Source: Myxococcales bacterium (GTDB lineage Bacteria; Myxococcota; Polyangia; Fen-1088). Taken from it: a stretch of 7,938 bases of DNA. Below the pieces are notes generated by a model. It was not told the DNA's origin. It saw only the letters and a list, made by a program, of their open reading frames with translations, and did no database searches. A program made the translations under genes and the position numbers. Shown here piece after piece: positions 1-7,100 of this stretch (its first letter is position 1; each line of letters begins with the position of its first letter). The stretch spans positions 10,332 to 18,269 of the forward strand of contig PMBY01000403.1 in assembly GCA_003153875.1 (NCBI GenBank), written 5' to 3'.

Positions 1-2
1 CC

Positions 3-902
3 TACAAGGCATGGCTCTCCACCTCGGCAATGAACGCGATCAGCCGATTGGCCGGTGCGAGCGGATGGGTTCGCACTGACGGGAAACCTGTGGTCAATAG
101 CCTCGCCGATCTCGCCCAAGGCCGGTTGCTCTACCCGCCTCGGTTCGATGAACTCGGGAACGACTTGGGCGCGGACCCGATTGTCATGACTGGGACGGCG
201 ACAGATGGCACGGTGCTGAACCTACAAGGCTTCACGACGTGCAGCGATTTCACGTCAGCCGTAGACACGGGCGATCTCCTCTCAGGTGGCTACGCGAGCG
301 CAAGCAGCACTATGTTCACCACCGAGGGTTCAAGGGGGTGCAGCTCGAAAGCCAGGCTCTATTGCTTTGGCGTCGACCGTCAAGCGCAGGTTGCCGTGAC
401 TCCAGTCGTTGGTAGGTATGCCTTTGTGACCCATTCCCCTTGGACTCCGGGAGGGGGAATCGCCAAAGCAGACGCGCTCTGCCAGCAGGAAGCAAGCGCA
501 GCGGCGTTGCCGGGCACATACAGGGCGCTGCTTGCGCCCACAGGGGCCAGCGCGTCCTCGAGGTTTGACACGAGTGGCCTGCCTTGGATTCGCGCTGACG
601 GGATTCCGATCGCGCCGACCGCAGCTGCGTTCTTCGCGGCAACCTTGTTCGACGTGCCGCCCAATGTGACTGCGGACGGTTCTCTCTATCTCGGGGTATC
701 TGGCGTGTGGAGCGGCGCTGCTACGCCGACGACTGCGGGAAAAGGAGCAAGTAACTGCACCAACTGGCTGTCGAACTCGGCCACCGCCTTCGCCGCGGTT
801 GGCGTGGCCGGCGACACCGCAGCGAATTCGTTCTTCGACATGTGGCCGGCCGATACTGCGTGCAGCGCCGCAAACGTGTATCTCGCGTGTTTGCAAGAGT
901 AG
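3..902 (+). CDS. DUF1554 repeat protein, 3' part (5' end outside window)
   Basis: The visible 299 residues hold the end of one DUF1554-type unit (about residues 1-125) and a second unit (about 137-299). DUF1554 is known from Leptospira and myxobacterial surface or secreted proteins; its molecular role is unknown. Unit 1 opens with YKAWLST, has GWVRTDGKPV near 21-30, DELGN, MTGT and TDGT, and closes with ARLYCFG near 117-123. Unit 2 opens with YAFVTHSPWTPGGG, has ADALCQQE, then GTYRALLAP, PWIRADGIPI, NCTNW and LACLQE at the end. The two units align: YKAWLST with YRALLAP and GWVRTDGKPV with PWIRADGIPI. Because this homology runs through the in-frame codons before the ATG at base 30, that ATG is internal and the true start lies upstream of the window. 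Cysteines at 80, 113, 121, 160, 252, 287 and 296 would suit disulfides in an exported protein. There are no transmembrane segments in the visible part. Family call is firm from memory of the motif pattern; function is unknown. Confidence 0.85.
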   Translation, partial: YKAWLSTSAMNAISRLAGASGWVRTDGKPVVNSLADLAQGRLLYPPRFDELGNDLGADPIVMTGTATDGTVLNLQGFTTCSDFTSAVDTGDLLSGGYASASSTMFTTEGSRGCSSKARLYCFGVDRQAQVAVTPVVGRYAFVTHSPWTPGGGIAKADALCQQEASAAALPGTYRALLAPTGASASSRFDTSGLPWIRADGIPIAPTAAAFFAATLFDVPPNVTADGSLYLGVSGVWSGAATPTTAGKGASNCTNWLSNSATAFAAVGVAGDTAANSFFDMWPADTACSAANVYLACLQE

Positions 903-1036
903 GCTGAGGCCGACGCGACCCTGGCGGGATTGCGATTCCGGTCGGCAAGAAATCAGGAAGGCGGCCGGAGATCCGAGGCTGCGTCATGATCAATTGACGC
1001 CAACCCCCGAGGCAATCGGGCGCAGGGACTCGTCAC

Positions 1037-1073
1037 GGTTGCATTTGCACAGGCAAGACTGCAAAATGCTCAG
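1037..1073 (+). promoter_or_regulatory. Candidate sigma-70-type promoter for the radical SAM gene
   Basis: A possible -35 TTGCAT (1039-1044) is followed by a 17-base spacer and a possible -10 CAAAAT (1062-1067, four of six consensus bases). A start of transcription near 1074 would leave a leader of about 53 bases before the GTG at 1127. Support comes from a second element at 2672-2708 that matches at 25 of 37 positions with no gap; the first 12 bases (GGTTGCATTTGC) are identical and the -10 region is conserved, while the spacer has diverged. It lies in the 224-base gap after the DUF1554 gene. In the rest of that gap I see only a 5-bp hairpin (CCCGA at 1006-1010 with TCGGG at 1016-1020), too weak to call a terminator. 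Promoter function is inferred. Confidence 0.5.
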
Positions 1074-1126
1074 CTTCGCAGATCCCACGTTCCACATCGG
1101 CGGTCGCGGGCGATTGTGCACGCAAA

Positions 1127-2572
1127 GTGAAAATCCAACTCATCTATCCGGATCCAAACCCTCGTGTCGGGCTGAGTGGACGAAAGGTCGAGAGCGCTGC
1201 ACTTCAGCTCTTGGCCGCGCTCACCCCGCCGACCCATGACGTGTCGATTGTGCAAGAGCATCTGGGAGATGACATTCGTTTCAACGACCCCGGTGTCGAT
1301 CTGGTCGGCATCACCGCCATGACCATCCAGGCAACCCGCGCGTACCAGATCGCAGACGGATATCGCGCTGCTGGGAAAACGGTGGTGCTGGGCGGAATTC
1401 ATCCATCCGTGCTGCCCAACGAGGCCTTGCAGCACGCCGACGCCGTGGTGGTGGGCGAGGCCGAGCCGGTCTGGTCGCAAGTGCTCTTCGACGTGGCAGC
1501 CGGTCAGCTGCGCGGCGTATATCGCGGGCAGGAATACGCTGACCTCACCCAGCTTCCACCTTTGCGGCGCGATCTCTTTCCCAAACGGTCGTCGTTTTCG
1601 ATCGGCTCAGTGCAGGCAGCGCGGGGTTGCCCCTATGATTGCTCCTTCTGCTCGGCCACGTTGTTCACCGGACGCAAGTATCGCTTCCGTCCTGTGGAGA
1701 ACGTCATCGCAGAGATCAAGGCGCTGGGAAGGCGCTTCCTGTTTTTTCTCGACGACAATATCTTCTCCAACGAGTCGTACTGCCGTGCTCTGTTCACCGA
1801 GCTCAAGAAGCTCAATCTCATCTGGATCGGGCAGGCTTCGCTGCATCTGGCCGCAGGCAACCGCGACTTGCTCCGACTCGCGGTTGACAGCGGTTGCATT
1901 GCCCTCTTCGTCGGCATCGAGTCGCTGACCGCGTCCAACCTGCGGGCCACTGGCTCCTTGGCGAAGAACAAGGTGAGCACGCCCGAAGAGATCGGTGCGA
2001 GCATCGGCATTCTGCACGACCACGGCGTCGTCCTCATGGCCGGTGTGATCTTCGGGTTTGATGATGACGATCCTGATGTGTTTGATCGAACTCTCGAGTT
2101 CCTCAACAACCATCGCGTGGGCTACGGATCCTTCTCTGCGCTGACGCCCTTCCCGGGAACCAAGCTGTTCGAGACGTTGCACTCTCAGTCCCGAATTACG
2201 ACCTATGACTGGTCGAAATACGACGGAGCGACCGCCGTGTTTGTGCCCAAGTTGATGACCCCTGAGCAATTGCAGGTGGGCACGCGTCGTATGGGCGTGA
2301 ACTTCTACAGCACTCCCAAGATCTTCCGCCGTATTTGGACGAACCGGCACCATCCAGTCATCTTCCTGGCCAGCAGCTTTGCGTGGAGGCACTCGTGCAG
2401 GGTGGAGAATCGGGTGCCGCTTTACACGCCCAGTGGTTTCTGGACGAAGAACGCCAACGAGTCGCTGGTCCCCGGAATCGAAGGACCGCCCGAGGCACGC
2501 CTGCTGCTGCCGGCGGACCCGGTTGTCGCGCAGAAGAACTTGCGCACCGGCAGCGTGATCGGCGTGGCCTAG
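1127..2572 (+). CDS. B12-binding-domain radical SAM protein
   Basis: This 481-residue protein has the usual two-part layout of class B radical SAM enzymes. The N-terminal Rossmann-like cobalamin-binding domain (about 1-130) starts MKIQLIYPDPNPRVG and contains GITAMTIQATRAYQIAD (61-77), VVLGGIHPSVLPNEAL (86-101) and ADAVVVGEAE (104-113). I see no clear DxHxxG lower-ligand motif, as in many members. The radical SAM barrel (about 160-345) has the [4Fe-4S] motif Cys168-x3-Cys172-x2-Cys175, a conserved GIES at 263-266, and GVIFGFDDDD near 306-314. The last ~135 residues (YDWSKYDGATAVFVPKLMTP onward) resemble the C-terminal region found in DUF4070-type members. Such enzymes use a 5'-deoxyadenosyl radical, often for methylation or ring rearrangement of lipids or secondary metabolites; the substrate here cannot be read from sequence. 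The start is GTG at 1127, chosen because it gives the family's typical first residues; I see no clear Shine-Dalgarno sequence before it. Flanking gaps of 224 and 246 bases suggest its own transcription unit. Confidence 0.9.
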   Translation: MKIQLIYPDPNPRVGLSGRKVESAALQLLAALTPPTHDVSIVQEHLGDDIRFNDPGVDLVGITAMTIQATRAYQIADGYRAAGKTVVLGGIHPSVLPNEALQHADAVVVGEAEPVWSQVLFDVAAGQLRGVYRGQEYADLTQLPPLRRDLFPKRSSFSIGSVQAARGCPYDCSFCSATLFTGRKYRFRPVENVIAEIKALGRRFLFFLDDNIFSNESYCRALFTELKKLNLIWIGQASLHLAAGNRDLLRLAVDSGCIALFVGIESLTASNLRATGSLAKNKVSTPEEIGASIGILHDHGVVLMAGVIFGFDDDDPDVFDRTLEFLNNHRVGYGSFSALTPFPGTKLFETLHSQSRITTYDWSKYDGATAVFVPKLMTPEQLQVGTRRMGVNFYSTPKIFRRIWTNRHHPVIFLASSFAWRHSCRVENRVPLYTPSGFWTKNANESLVPGIEGPPEARLLLPADPVVAQKNLRTGSVIGVA

Positions 2573-2598
2573 CGCGTTCGCCATTGGCGCAGTTTTGG

Positions 2599-2652
2599 GT
2601 AGGGGCGACCTGCGGTCGCCCCACGGGCGCGCGCACCGGCCGGGGCCTCCCC
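2599..2652. repeat. GC-rich intergenic palindrome, REP-like
   Basis: GGGGCGACC at 2602-2610 and GGTCGCCCC at 2614-2622 form a perfect 9-bp stem with a TGC loop. A shorter hairpin, GGGG at 2642-2645 with CCCC at 2649-2652, follows. The element begins about 30 bases after the stop codon of the radical SAM gene. No T-run follows the stem, so it is not a standard intrinsic terminator, though it could stabilise the 3' end of the mRNA. The core GTAGGGGCGACC...GGTCGCC looks, from memory, like palindromic repeats dispersed between genes in many bacteria. Only one copy is in the window, so its repeat nature is inferred. Confidence 0.6.
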
Positions 2653-2671
2653 ATTCCAGACTGATTGCGCG

Positions 2672-2708
2672 GGTTGCATTTGCGTGCGCCGAACCGCAGA
2701 ATCTTCTG
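2672..2708 (+). promoter_or_regulatory. Candidate promoter for the DUF2723 gene, twin of 1037-1073
   Basis: A possible -35 TTGCAT (2674-2679), a 17-base spacer and a possible -10 CAGAAT (2697-2702, four of six consensus bases). It shares GGTTGCATTTGC exactly with the element before the radical SAM gene, and then, at identical spacing, GCA-R-AAT-nn-TC-n-G. Transcription from about 2709 would give a leader of roughly 110 bases before the ATG at 2819. The paired conservation at the two ends with a variable spacer is what a promoter should show. No experimental evidence is implied. Confidence 0.5.
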
Positions 2709-2759
2709 GTCGACCGACTGCAAGGCGGAGAAGCAACTTGATAGAGCGAACCGAATGTC

Positions 2760-2777
2760 TCGCAATGATTCTTGCGA
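2760..2777. promoter_or_regulatory. Small dyad in the DUF2723 leader
   Basis: TCGCAA at 2760-2765 and TTGCGA at 2772-2777 form a perfect 6-bp inverted repeat around a 6-base centre. A third TCGCAA at 2805-2810, just before the start codon at 2819, could pair with the same TTGCGA. Two mutually exclusive hairpins in the leader are therefore possible, as is a protein operator. The stems are short and chance is a fair explanation. Confidence 0.25.
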
Positions 2778-2818
2778 CGATCGTTCTGGGTTGCTGATTT
2801 TTCTTCGCAAACAAGGCC

Positions 2819-4999
2819 ATGGGAAAATGCAGGTCTGCACCGAGAAAAGGCAAGCGCATCGTTGCCGAACGCGCCACCGTCAATCCCTGGGTGCCGGCCT
2901 ATTCCGACGAGCCGGCCGCGTGGACGCGGCTCGCTCCTTTCCTGGCCTTTCTGTTTCTGGTGGTGCTCTACATTGCGACTTTGACTCCCTCGGTGGCGGG
3001 CGGAGACAGTGGTGAACTTGCGGCGGCCGGGCTTACGGGTGGCGTTCCCCATCCCTCGGGCTATCCGCTTTTCGCATTGTTGGCCCGACTCTTCGGCGCG
3101 CTTCCGCTGGGGCACTCGCCTATTTGGCGCGTGAATCTGCTCTCCGCGGTGTCGATGGCAGCGGCAGGGGGCTTGCTGTGCGCCGTGGTTCAATTGTGGA
3201 CGCGCAACGCTGCAGCCGGGCTGATGGCAGCGGCTCTGTTTGGCACGAGCCCGGTGGTTTGGTCGAATGCCACGAGTGCAGAAGTGTTTGGACTGAACGC
3301 CGCGTTTGTGGCCTTGGCGATGTACTTTTGGTCGCGAGTCGAGCACACCCTTTCCCGCCGCGATGTGTTTGCGTTGCTCTTGGCCAGTGGGCTTGCCATG
3401 TGCAACCACCACGCGTTTGTGTTTGTGGGGGCGCCCTTGGTCTTGCGCTCGCTGTGGGTCGCACGCAGCAGTCTCGGCGTGAGAGGCGTGGCTCTGGCCC
3501 TCGTCTTCGGGCTCCTTGGGCTAGTCCCCAATTTGTATCTCATGTCACCCTCTGCCTCAGAGGCGGCCGTGTCGTGGGACTTTGGCGGCACATGGGACGG
3601 TCTGGTTGGCCACCTTCTGCGCCGCACTTATGGAACCTTCAGCATGGGCCGGCCAACTACAGAAGCTGTTTTTGTCACCGAGGGCACGTTTCTCCCGACC
3701 CTTTGGCATTTGTGGGGTTACGCATTTCCCCGTCTGCTTTGGGTGGGACCGCTGCTCGCTCTCGGGGGTCTGTATCTCGGGACAAAGAGCCGCCCGACGC
3801 GCGGGGCGGCCTTGGTTGTTCTCTTGGTTCTTTGCCTCTACAGCCTGGCCTTCAGTGGCCTGTCCAACCTGTCGACTGCCAGACCGCTGTACTTGTCGGT
3901 GCTCGGCCGATTCTGCATTGAGTCCGATCTGCTCTTGGCGATCGCCTCCGGTTTCGGACTGGCCGCTCTCTTGCACAGGCTGGGCACGCGCTGGCCCGCG
4001 TTTTGTCGTTGGCAGCGTTGGGCCCCGCTGGCTGCGGCGGCGATGTTCGCCCTGGGCGTCGCAGTCCATGGTGCGGAAGCGAGTGGACACAACAACACTA
4101 TCCTGCGCGATTTCGTGATTACCGCCTTTGCCTCGCTTCCGCCCAACGCGATCGCCATCACGGAAGGCGATGAGGTCACCAACTCCGCCTTCTACCTTCA
4201 CGACGTGGAGAAGCTTCGCCCCGACGTCATTCATCTGGGTCGTACCTATCTGGCGGCTCCCTGGTACACGGCACGCCAGCGACGCCTTCATCGCGATGTG
4301 TATTTGCCTGAAGGCGGCTATGGAGAGCACGGCTGGAACATCAAGCAGCTACTCGATGGCAATCCCAAGCGGCCCGTCATCGTCATCGGTCATCTTGACG
4401 ATTGGGACCAAAGCTGGGAAGGCGGATACCGGCTTGTGCCCTACGGTCTGGTTCACGCGATGATTCGGGCGAGCGAAGTTCCCAGCTACCAGGAATGGGC
4501 GGAACGGGATGGCAAGGCGATGGCCGGCTACGACGTGGTGCCGGCTCTGCGCGCGCCCGAGGAATCTTGGGAGAACGCCGTCGCCCAGCGTATCCTGGGC
4601 ATGCAAGTCGGGCGTGCGCACCTCTGTCTGGTCTACAGCAGCGAGATGGGCAATGCCCCCGAGCCCGCACGACAGGCGCTGGCTCTGCTCGAGGACGTGG
4701 TGGCCAAGACCGGCGGTGATGCAGCGCTGGGTATCGCGCCATGGCCAGGACTGCGCAGGCTCGATACCGGTCCTGCGCTGTGGAAGGATCTCGGCATCGC
4801 CTACGACGTCCTGGCTCGCGTCGACGGCCAGGACGCCGCGCGCGTCGTTCTCGCCTACCAGAAGTTCGTCGAGCGGGCTGCGGCCGACGATCCCGATCTG
4901 CCGAGAGTACGCAGGATTCTTGAAGAAGCAAGCGCGCCCGACCTGGGGGCAATCATCAGGCGGCGCCTGGCCCCGATCCCGGCCGATTCAGCCAAGTAG
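2819..4999 (+). CDS. DUF2723 (TMEM260-like) membrane glycosyltransferase-like protein
   Basis: This 726-residue polytopic membrane protein belongs to the DUF2723 family, GT-C-fold proteins related to TMEM260, the human ER protein O-mannosyltransferase. The first transmembrane segment (about 39-56) ends in LTPSVAGGDSGEL, followed by GGVPHPSGYPL at 74-84; Asp63 and Glu66 in this first outer loop sit where GT-C enzymes carry their catalytic acidic residue. SAEVFGLN (153-160) and NHHAF (196-200) are further family-type motifs. I count about ten hydrophobic segments up to residue 418. Residues 420-726 form a soluble, probably periplasmic domain with an ITEGDEVTNSAFYL segment (447-460) and helical, repeat-like sequence after about 585. 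The basic N-terminus (KCRSAPRKGKR) predicts an inside orientation. The ATG at 2819 is the only standard start after an in-frame stop at 2795; an AAGG lies unusually close to it (2813-2816). Donor and acceptor are unknown; a polyprenol-linked sugar transferred to a protein or glycan outside is inference from the family. Confidence 0.85.
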   Translation: MGKCRSAPRKGKRIVAERATVNPWVPAYSDEPAAWTRLAPFLAFLFLVVLYIATLTPSVAGGDSGELAAAGLTGGVPHPSGYPLFALLARLFGALPLGHSPIWRVNLLSAVSMAAAGGLLCAVVQLWTRNAAAGLMAAALFGTSPVVWSNATSAEVFGLNAAFVALAMYFWSRVEHTLSRRDVFALLLASGLAMCNHHAFVFVGAPLVLRSLWVARSSLGVRGVALALVFGLLGLVPNLYLMSPSASEAAVSWDFGGTWDGLVGHLLRRTYGTFSMGRPTTEAVFVTEGTFLPTLWHLWGYAFPRLLWVGPLLALGGLYLGTKSRPTRGAALVVLLVLCLYSLAFSGLSNLSTARPLYLSVLGRFCIESDLLLAIASGFGLAALLHRLGTRWPAFCRWQRWAPLAAAAMFALGVAVHGAEASGHNNTILRDFVITAFASLPPNAIAITEGDEVTNSAFYLHDVEKLRPDVIHLGRTYLAAPWYTARQRRLHRDVYLPEGGYGEHGWNIKQLLDGNPKRPVIVIGHLDDWDQSWEGGYRLVPYGLVHAMIRASEVPSYQEWAERDGKAMAGYDVVPALRAPEESWENAVAQRILGMQVGRAHLCLVYSSEMGNAPEPARQALALLEDVVAKTGGDAALGIAPWPGLRRLDTGPALWKDLGIAYDVLARVDGQDAARVVLAYQKFVERAAADDPDLPRVRRILEEASAPDLGAIIRRRLAPIPADSAK

Positions 5000-5026
5000 T
5001 CGCAGCAAAGTGAGAGGACGGGCCGG

Positions 5027-6628
5027 CTAGCGTGGCGCCGCTGGACGCTGGACCAGAAGCGATAAATCCTCGAAGCCCTGTTTGGGAAAGTAGGCAAGAC
5101 GCTCGTAGCGCAGCGTCGGGCTCAGGCTGGCAGTCTTCTGATTGCCGTACACCACGGCGTAGGACGGTGCGAAGCGGAGCATGAACCGGCGATGGTTCAT
5201 GCGCTCGGCGGGGAGGTATCCCCGGGTCACGATGCCCGAGACGTCGATCACATGCACGTCGGCGTAGTAGGCGAACGTGCCCGCTTCACTGATGGCCACA
5301 GTCGAACCGCGCGGGATGTTGTGGTTGGCCCAGTCGGCGAGGCCGCGGTAGGTGGCATAGCGAGCCCCCGACCAGTAGGCCGTGTTCTCGGCGGTCAAGC
5401 TTCTGGCGAGGGCTTGCGTCTGCAGGGCACCGTCGGCGAGCACGAATGCAAAGACGGCGATGGCGGCCACCCGTCGCAGGGCAAGCGGCACGCGGAACCT
5501 GGCCGCGACCACCACGGCCAGGCTGAGAAGCCCGACCAATGCGGAGACGCGCAGGAAGAACTGCGCGGAGTAGAACTCCCAGTTGTGGCCCGGGAACGAG
5601 CCGATGGTGCTGTAGGCGGCCACCAGCAGGAAGGGGTAGGGGACCAGGGCGTACAGGACCGCTGAACGGCGACGAAGCTCCTGGTTGAGCAAGGGCAGGA
5701 GACTGAGAAGCAAGACGATGCCTCGCTGGATTGACGACGGCTCGCGGGCAAAGCCGAGCGGCTCGGAGAAGGTGAGCCCGGTGATGGTTTTGACCGCATT
5801 GTTGAGAAAGGGACCGAAGCGCGTCAGCCCGAGCTTGGCGTGATAGGAGTTCGGGACCAGCTCGCGGTAGTAGAGAAGTGCGAAGCCCTCCCACGCCAGG
5901 CCGATGCCGACGAACCAGGCCAGGTTGCGCAGTCGTCGGGTTTCGCGGCCCATCAGCAGGACGGGGCCCACCAGCAGCAACGAGTCGGGCCGCACCAGGC
6001 AGGAAAGCGCGGCCAAGATGTTGGCGAGGGCGCCCTTGTTGGTAGTGGCCGCCAGCAGGAACGCCAACTGCGTGGCAATCAGGAAGTTGCTCTCAAGGGC
6101 GTAGCTGCCGTGTTGGGCGCAATCGAGCAGAAAGAAGACCGAGAGGAGCAGTGCCATTGTTGGTGGCAGGAACTGGAGGCTGAGGCGGTAGAGAAGTACA
6201 GAGCCGAGCGCGACCCAAAGGAAGCCGGTGAAGAAGGCCGTGCGGACTGTTTCAAGGCCACAAGCCGTGAGGCTTCCCAACACAAGCGTTTGCAGGGGCG
6301 AGGTGAACCCCCACACGTGCTCGCCGGGATTGAACACAAGCCCATAGCCTCGGGCCAAGTTGCGGGCGTATTGGAAGCTGATGAAGGCATCGTCGGAGGC
6401 GATGAACTCGGCATGCCTGGTTGACACCATGATGTACGTCAGCCAGCCGAGAACGAAGGCCGCCAGGACCAGGTCGGCAACACAAAATCTCCGGCCGGGC
6501 AGCGAGACGCGCAGGCCGGGGGTTGGTTGGTCAGTCGCGGCCGTCTCGGCAGCCGGGCTCTGGGACACTCGCTGGGGACGAGCCGCAGGCCGGGCGTGTA
6601 CACGACGGGCGGCCTTGGAACGGGACAT
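5027..6628 (-). CDS. GT-C-fold membrane glycosyltransferase (AftB-like)
   Basis: A 533-residue multi-spanning protein with the pattern of large GT-C enzymes such as mycobacterial AftB, which adds arabinofuranose from a decaprenyl-phosphate donor. Visible motifs: SDDAFISFQYARNLARGYG (78-96) and VFNPGE with GFTSP (98-111), the first outer loop with the candidate catalytic Asp79/Asp80; LVRPDS at 211-216; LVPNSYHAK at 257-265. About ten to eleven hydrophobic segments lie between residues 50 and 400. A C-terminal outer domain (about 420-533) carries VAISEAGTFAYY and VIDVSGIV. Residues 1-48 are a basic, Ala/Pro-rich extension, likely cytoplasmic and disordered. The ATG at 6628 is supported by GGAG at 6636-6639 with a 7-base spacer. 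It follows the HIT gene by 43 bases on the same strand, so the two probably form an operon, and it ends 27 bases from the end of the convergent DUF2723 gene, with no clear terminator between. The fold call is firm; sugar and acceptor are unknown, and AftB identity is not claimed. Confidence 0.8.
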   Translation of the reverse strand: MSRSKAARRVHARPAARPQRVSQSPAAETAATDQPTPGLRVSLPGRRFCVADLVLAAFVLGWLTYIMVSTRHAEFIASDDAFISFQYARNLARGYGLVFNPGEHVWGFTSPLQTLVLGSLTACGLETVRTAFFTGFLWVALGSVLLYRLSLQFLPPTMALLLSVFFLLDCAQHGSYALESNFLIATQLAFLLAATTNKGALANILAALSCLVRPDSLLLVGPVLLMGRETRRLRNLAWFVGIGLAWEGFALLYYRELVPNSYHAKLGLTRFGPFLNNAVKTITGLTFSEPLGFAREPSSIQRGIVLLLSLLPLLNQELRRRSAVLYALVPYPFLLVAAYSTIGSFPGHNWEFYSAQFFLRVSALVGLLSLAVVVAARFRVPLALRRVAAIAVFAFVLADGALQTQALARSLTAENTAYWSGARYATYRGLADWANHNIPRGSTVAISEAGTFAYYADVHVIDVSGIVTRGYLPAERMNHRRFMLRFAPSYAVVYGNQKTASLSPTLRYERLAYFPKQGFEDLSLLVQRPAAPR

Positions 6629-6671
6629 GCGGGGGCTCCGAGTAGACGGCGATTTCAGAATGACCGGTGAA

Positions 6672-7100
6672 CTAGAGCGCCGCTTTGATCGCTTTGATGG
6701 TGCCGGCGTACTCGGCGTCGGAAAGCAGCTTTTTCCCGTTGGCCGGCATCATTTCGAACGTGGTGCCGAAGCTGGGGCCGTCCTGGTATTTTGGCACCAG
6801 GTGAAAGTGCAAGTGCGGCAGTTTGTCGGAGTAGGCCCCGTAGTTGATCTTGGTGGCCCCCAGGGCGTTCTTGATGGCCTTGGCCGCGCGTGCGACGTCT
6901 TTGCAGTACAGCGCGAGTTCCAACTCTGGCAGTTCGAAGAGTTCATTGACGTGGCCGCGGTAGGCGACGACGCAACGGCCGGGGTGGGTTTGCTCTTTGA
7001 ATAGATAGAGGGTCGAGGCGTCGAGCGGCGTAATCTCGATCATGAGGTCGTGTAGGCGTTGGTCCTTGCGACAGTAGAAGCAATCGGGCAATTCGCTCAT
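6672..7100 (-). CDS. HIT family protein (histidine triad hydrolase/transferase)
   Basis: A 142-residue cytoplasmic protein of typical HIT length. The signature is complete: His96-Leu-His98-Phe-His100-Leu-Val, where the last His is the catalytic nucleophile that forms a nucleotidyl-enzyme intermediate. A Cys7-x2-Cys10 pair (DCFYC) near the N-terminus matches the zinc-site cysteines of many HIT proteins. HIT enzymes hydrolyse or transfer nucleotides from substrates such as AMP-amidates, dinucleoside polyphosphates or sugar nucleotides; which applies here is open. I chose ATG at 7100 because MSELPDCFYC is a typical beginning. A longer reading from TTG at 7169 adds 23 Arg/Pro/Ala-rich residues that look like untranslated DNA. 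AAAGGA at 7115-7120 is the nearest ribosome-binding candidate but lies 14 bases from the ATG, longer than usual. The gene sits 43 bases upstream of the AftB-like gene, same strand. Confidence 0.9.
   Translation of the reverse strand: MSELPDCFYCRKDQRLHDLMIEITPLDASTLYLFKEQTHPGRCVVAYRGHVNELFELPELELALYCKDVARAAKAIKNALGATKINYGAYSDKLPHLHFHLVPKYQDGPSFGTTFEMMPANGKKLLSDAEYAGTIKAIKAAL

Noticed and set aside
994..1020. TTGACG at 994-999 as a -35 box for the radical SAM gene
   Set aside because: No -10-like hexamer lies 16-18 bases downstream (the sequence there is GC-rich); the element at 1037-1073 is better supported.
1116..1130. GTGCACGCAAAGTGA overlapping the radical SAM start, as if an upstream gene ended there with a start/stop overlap
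   Set aside because: The frame upstream has no ATG and no protein-like character after a stop near 987, so it is not an overlapping upstream gene.
799..1239. A plus-strand 146-codon open frame spanning the gap after the DUF1554 gene
   Set aside because: It overlaps the ends of two better-supported genes in another frame, and its Arg/Pro/Cys-rich translation resembles no family. The gap is better explained by a promoter.
1607..3412. A 601-codon open frame on the minus strand across the radical SAM gene and the start of the DUF2723 gene
   Set aside because: It is antisense to two genes with clear family motifs, crosses their intergenic gap, and its translation is Arg/Gln/His/Gly-rich with no recognisable motif; long antisense frames are expected in GC-rich coding DNA.
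5000..5026. A bidirectional terminator between the convergent genes
   Set aside because: The 27 bases contain no stem of useful length and no T-run on either strand.
5192..6424. Open frames on the plus strand (5192-5665 and 5840-6424) opposite the AftB-like gene
   Set aside because: Low-complexity Glu/Gly/Gln/Arg-rich translations, antisense to a gene with membrane segments and motifs; shadow frames.
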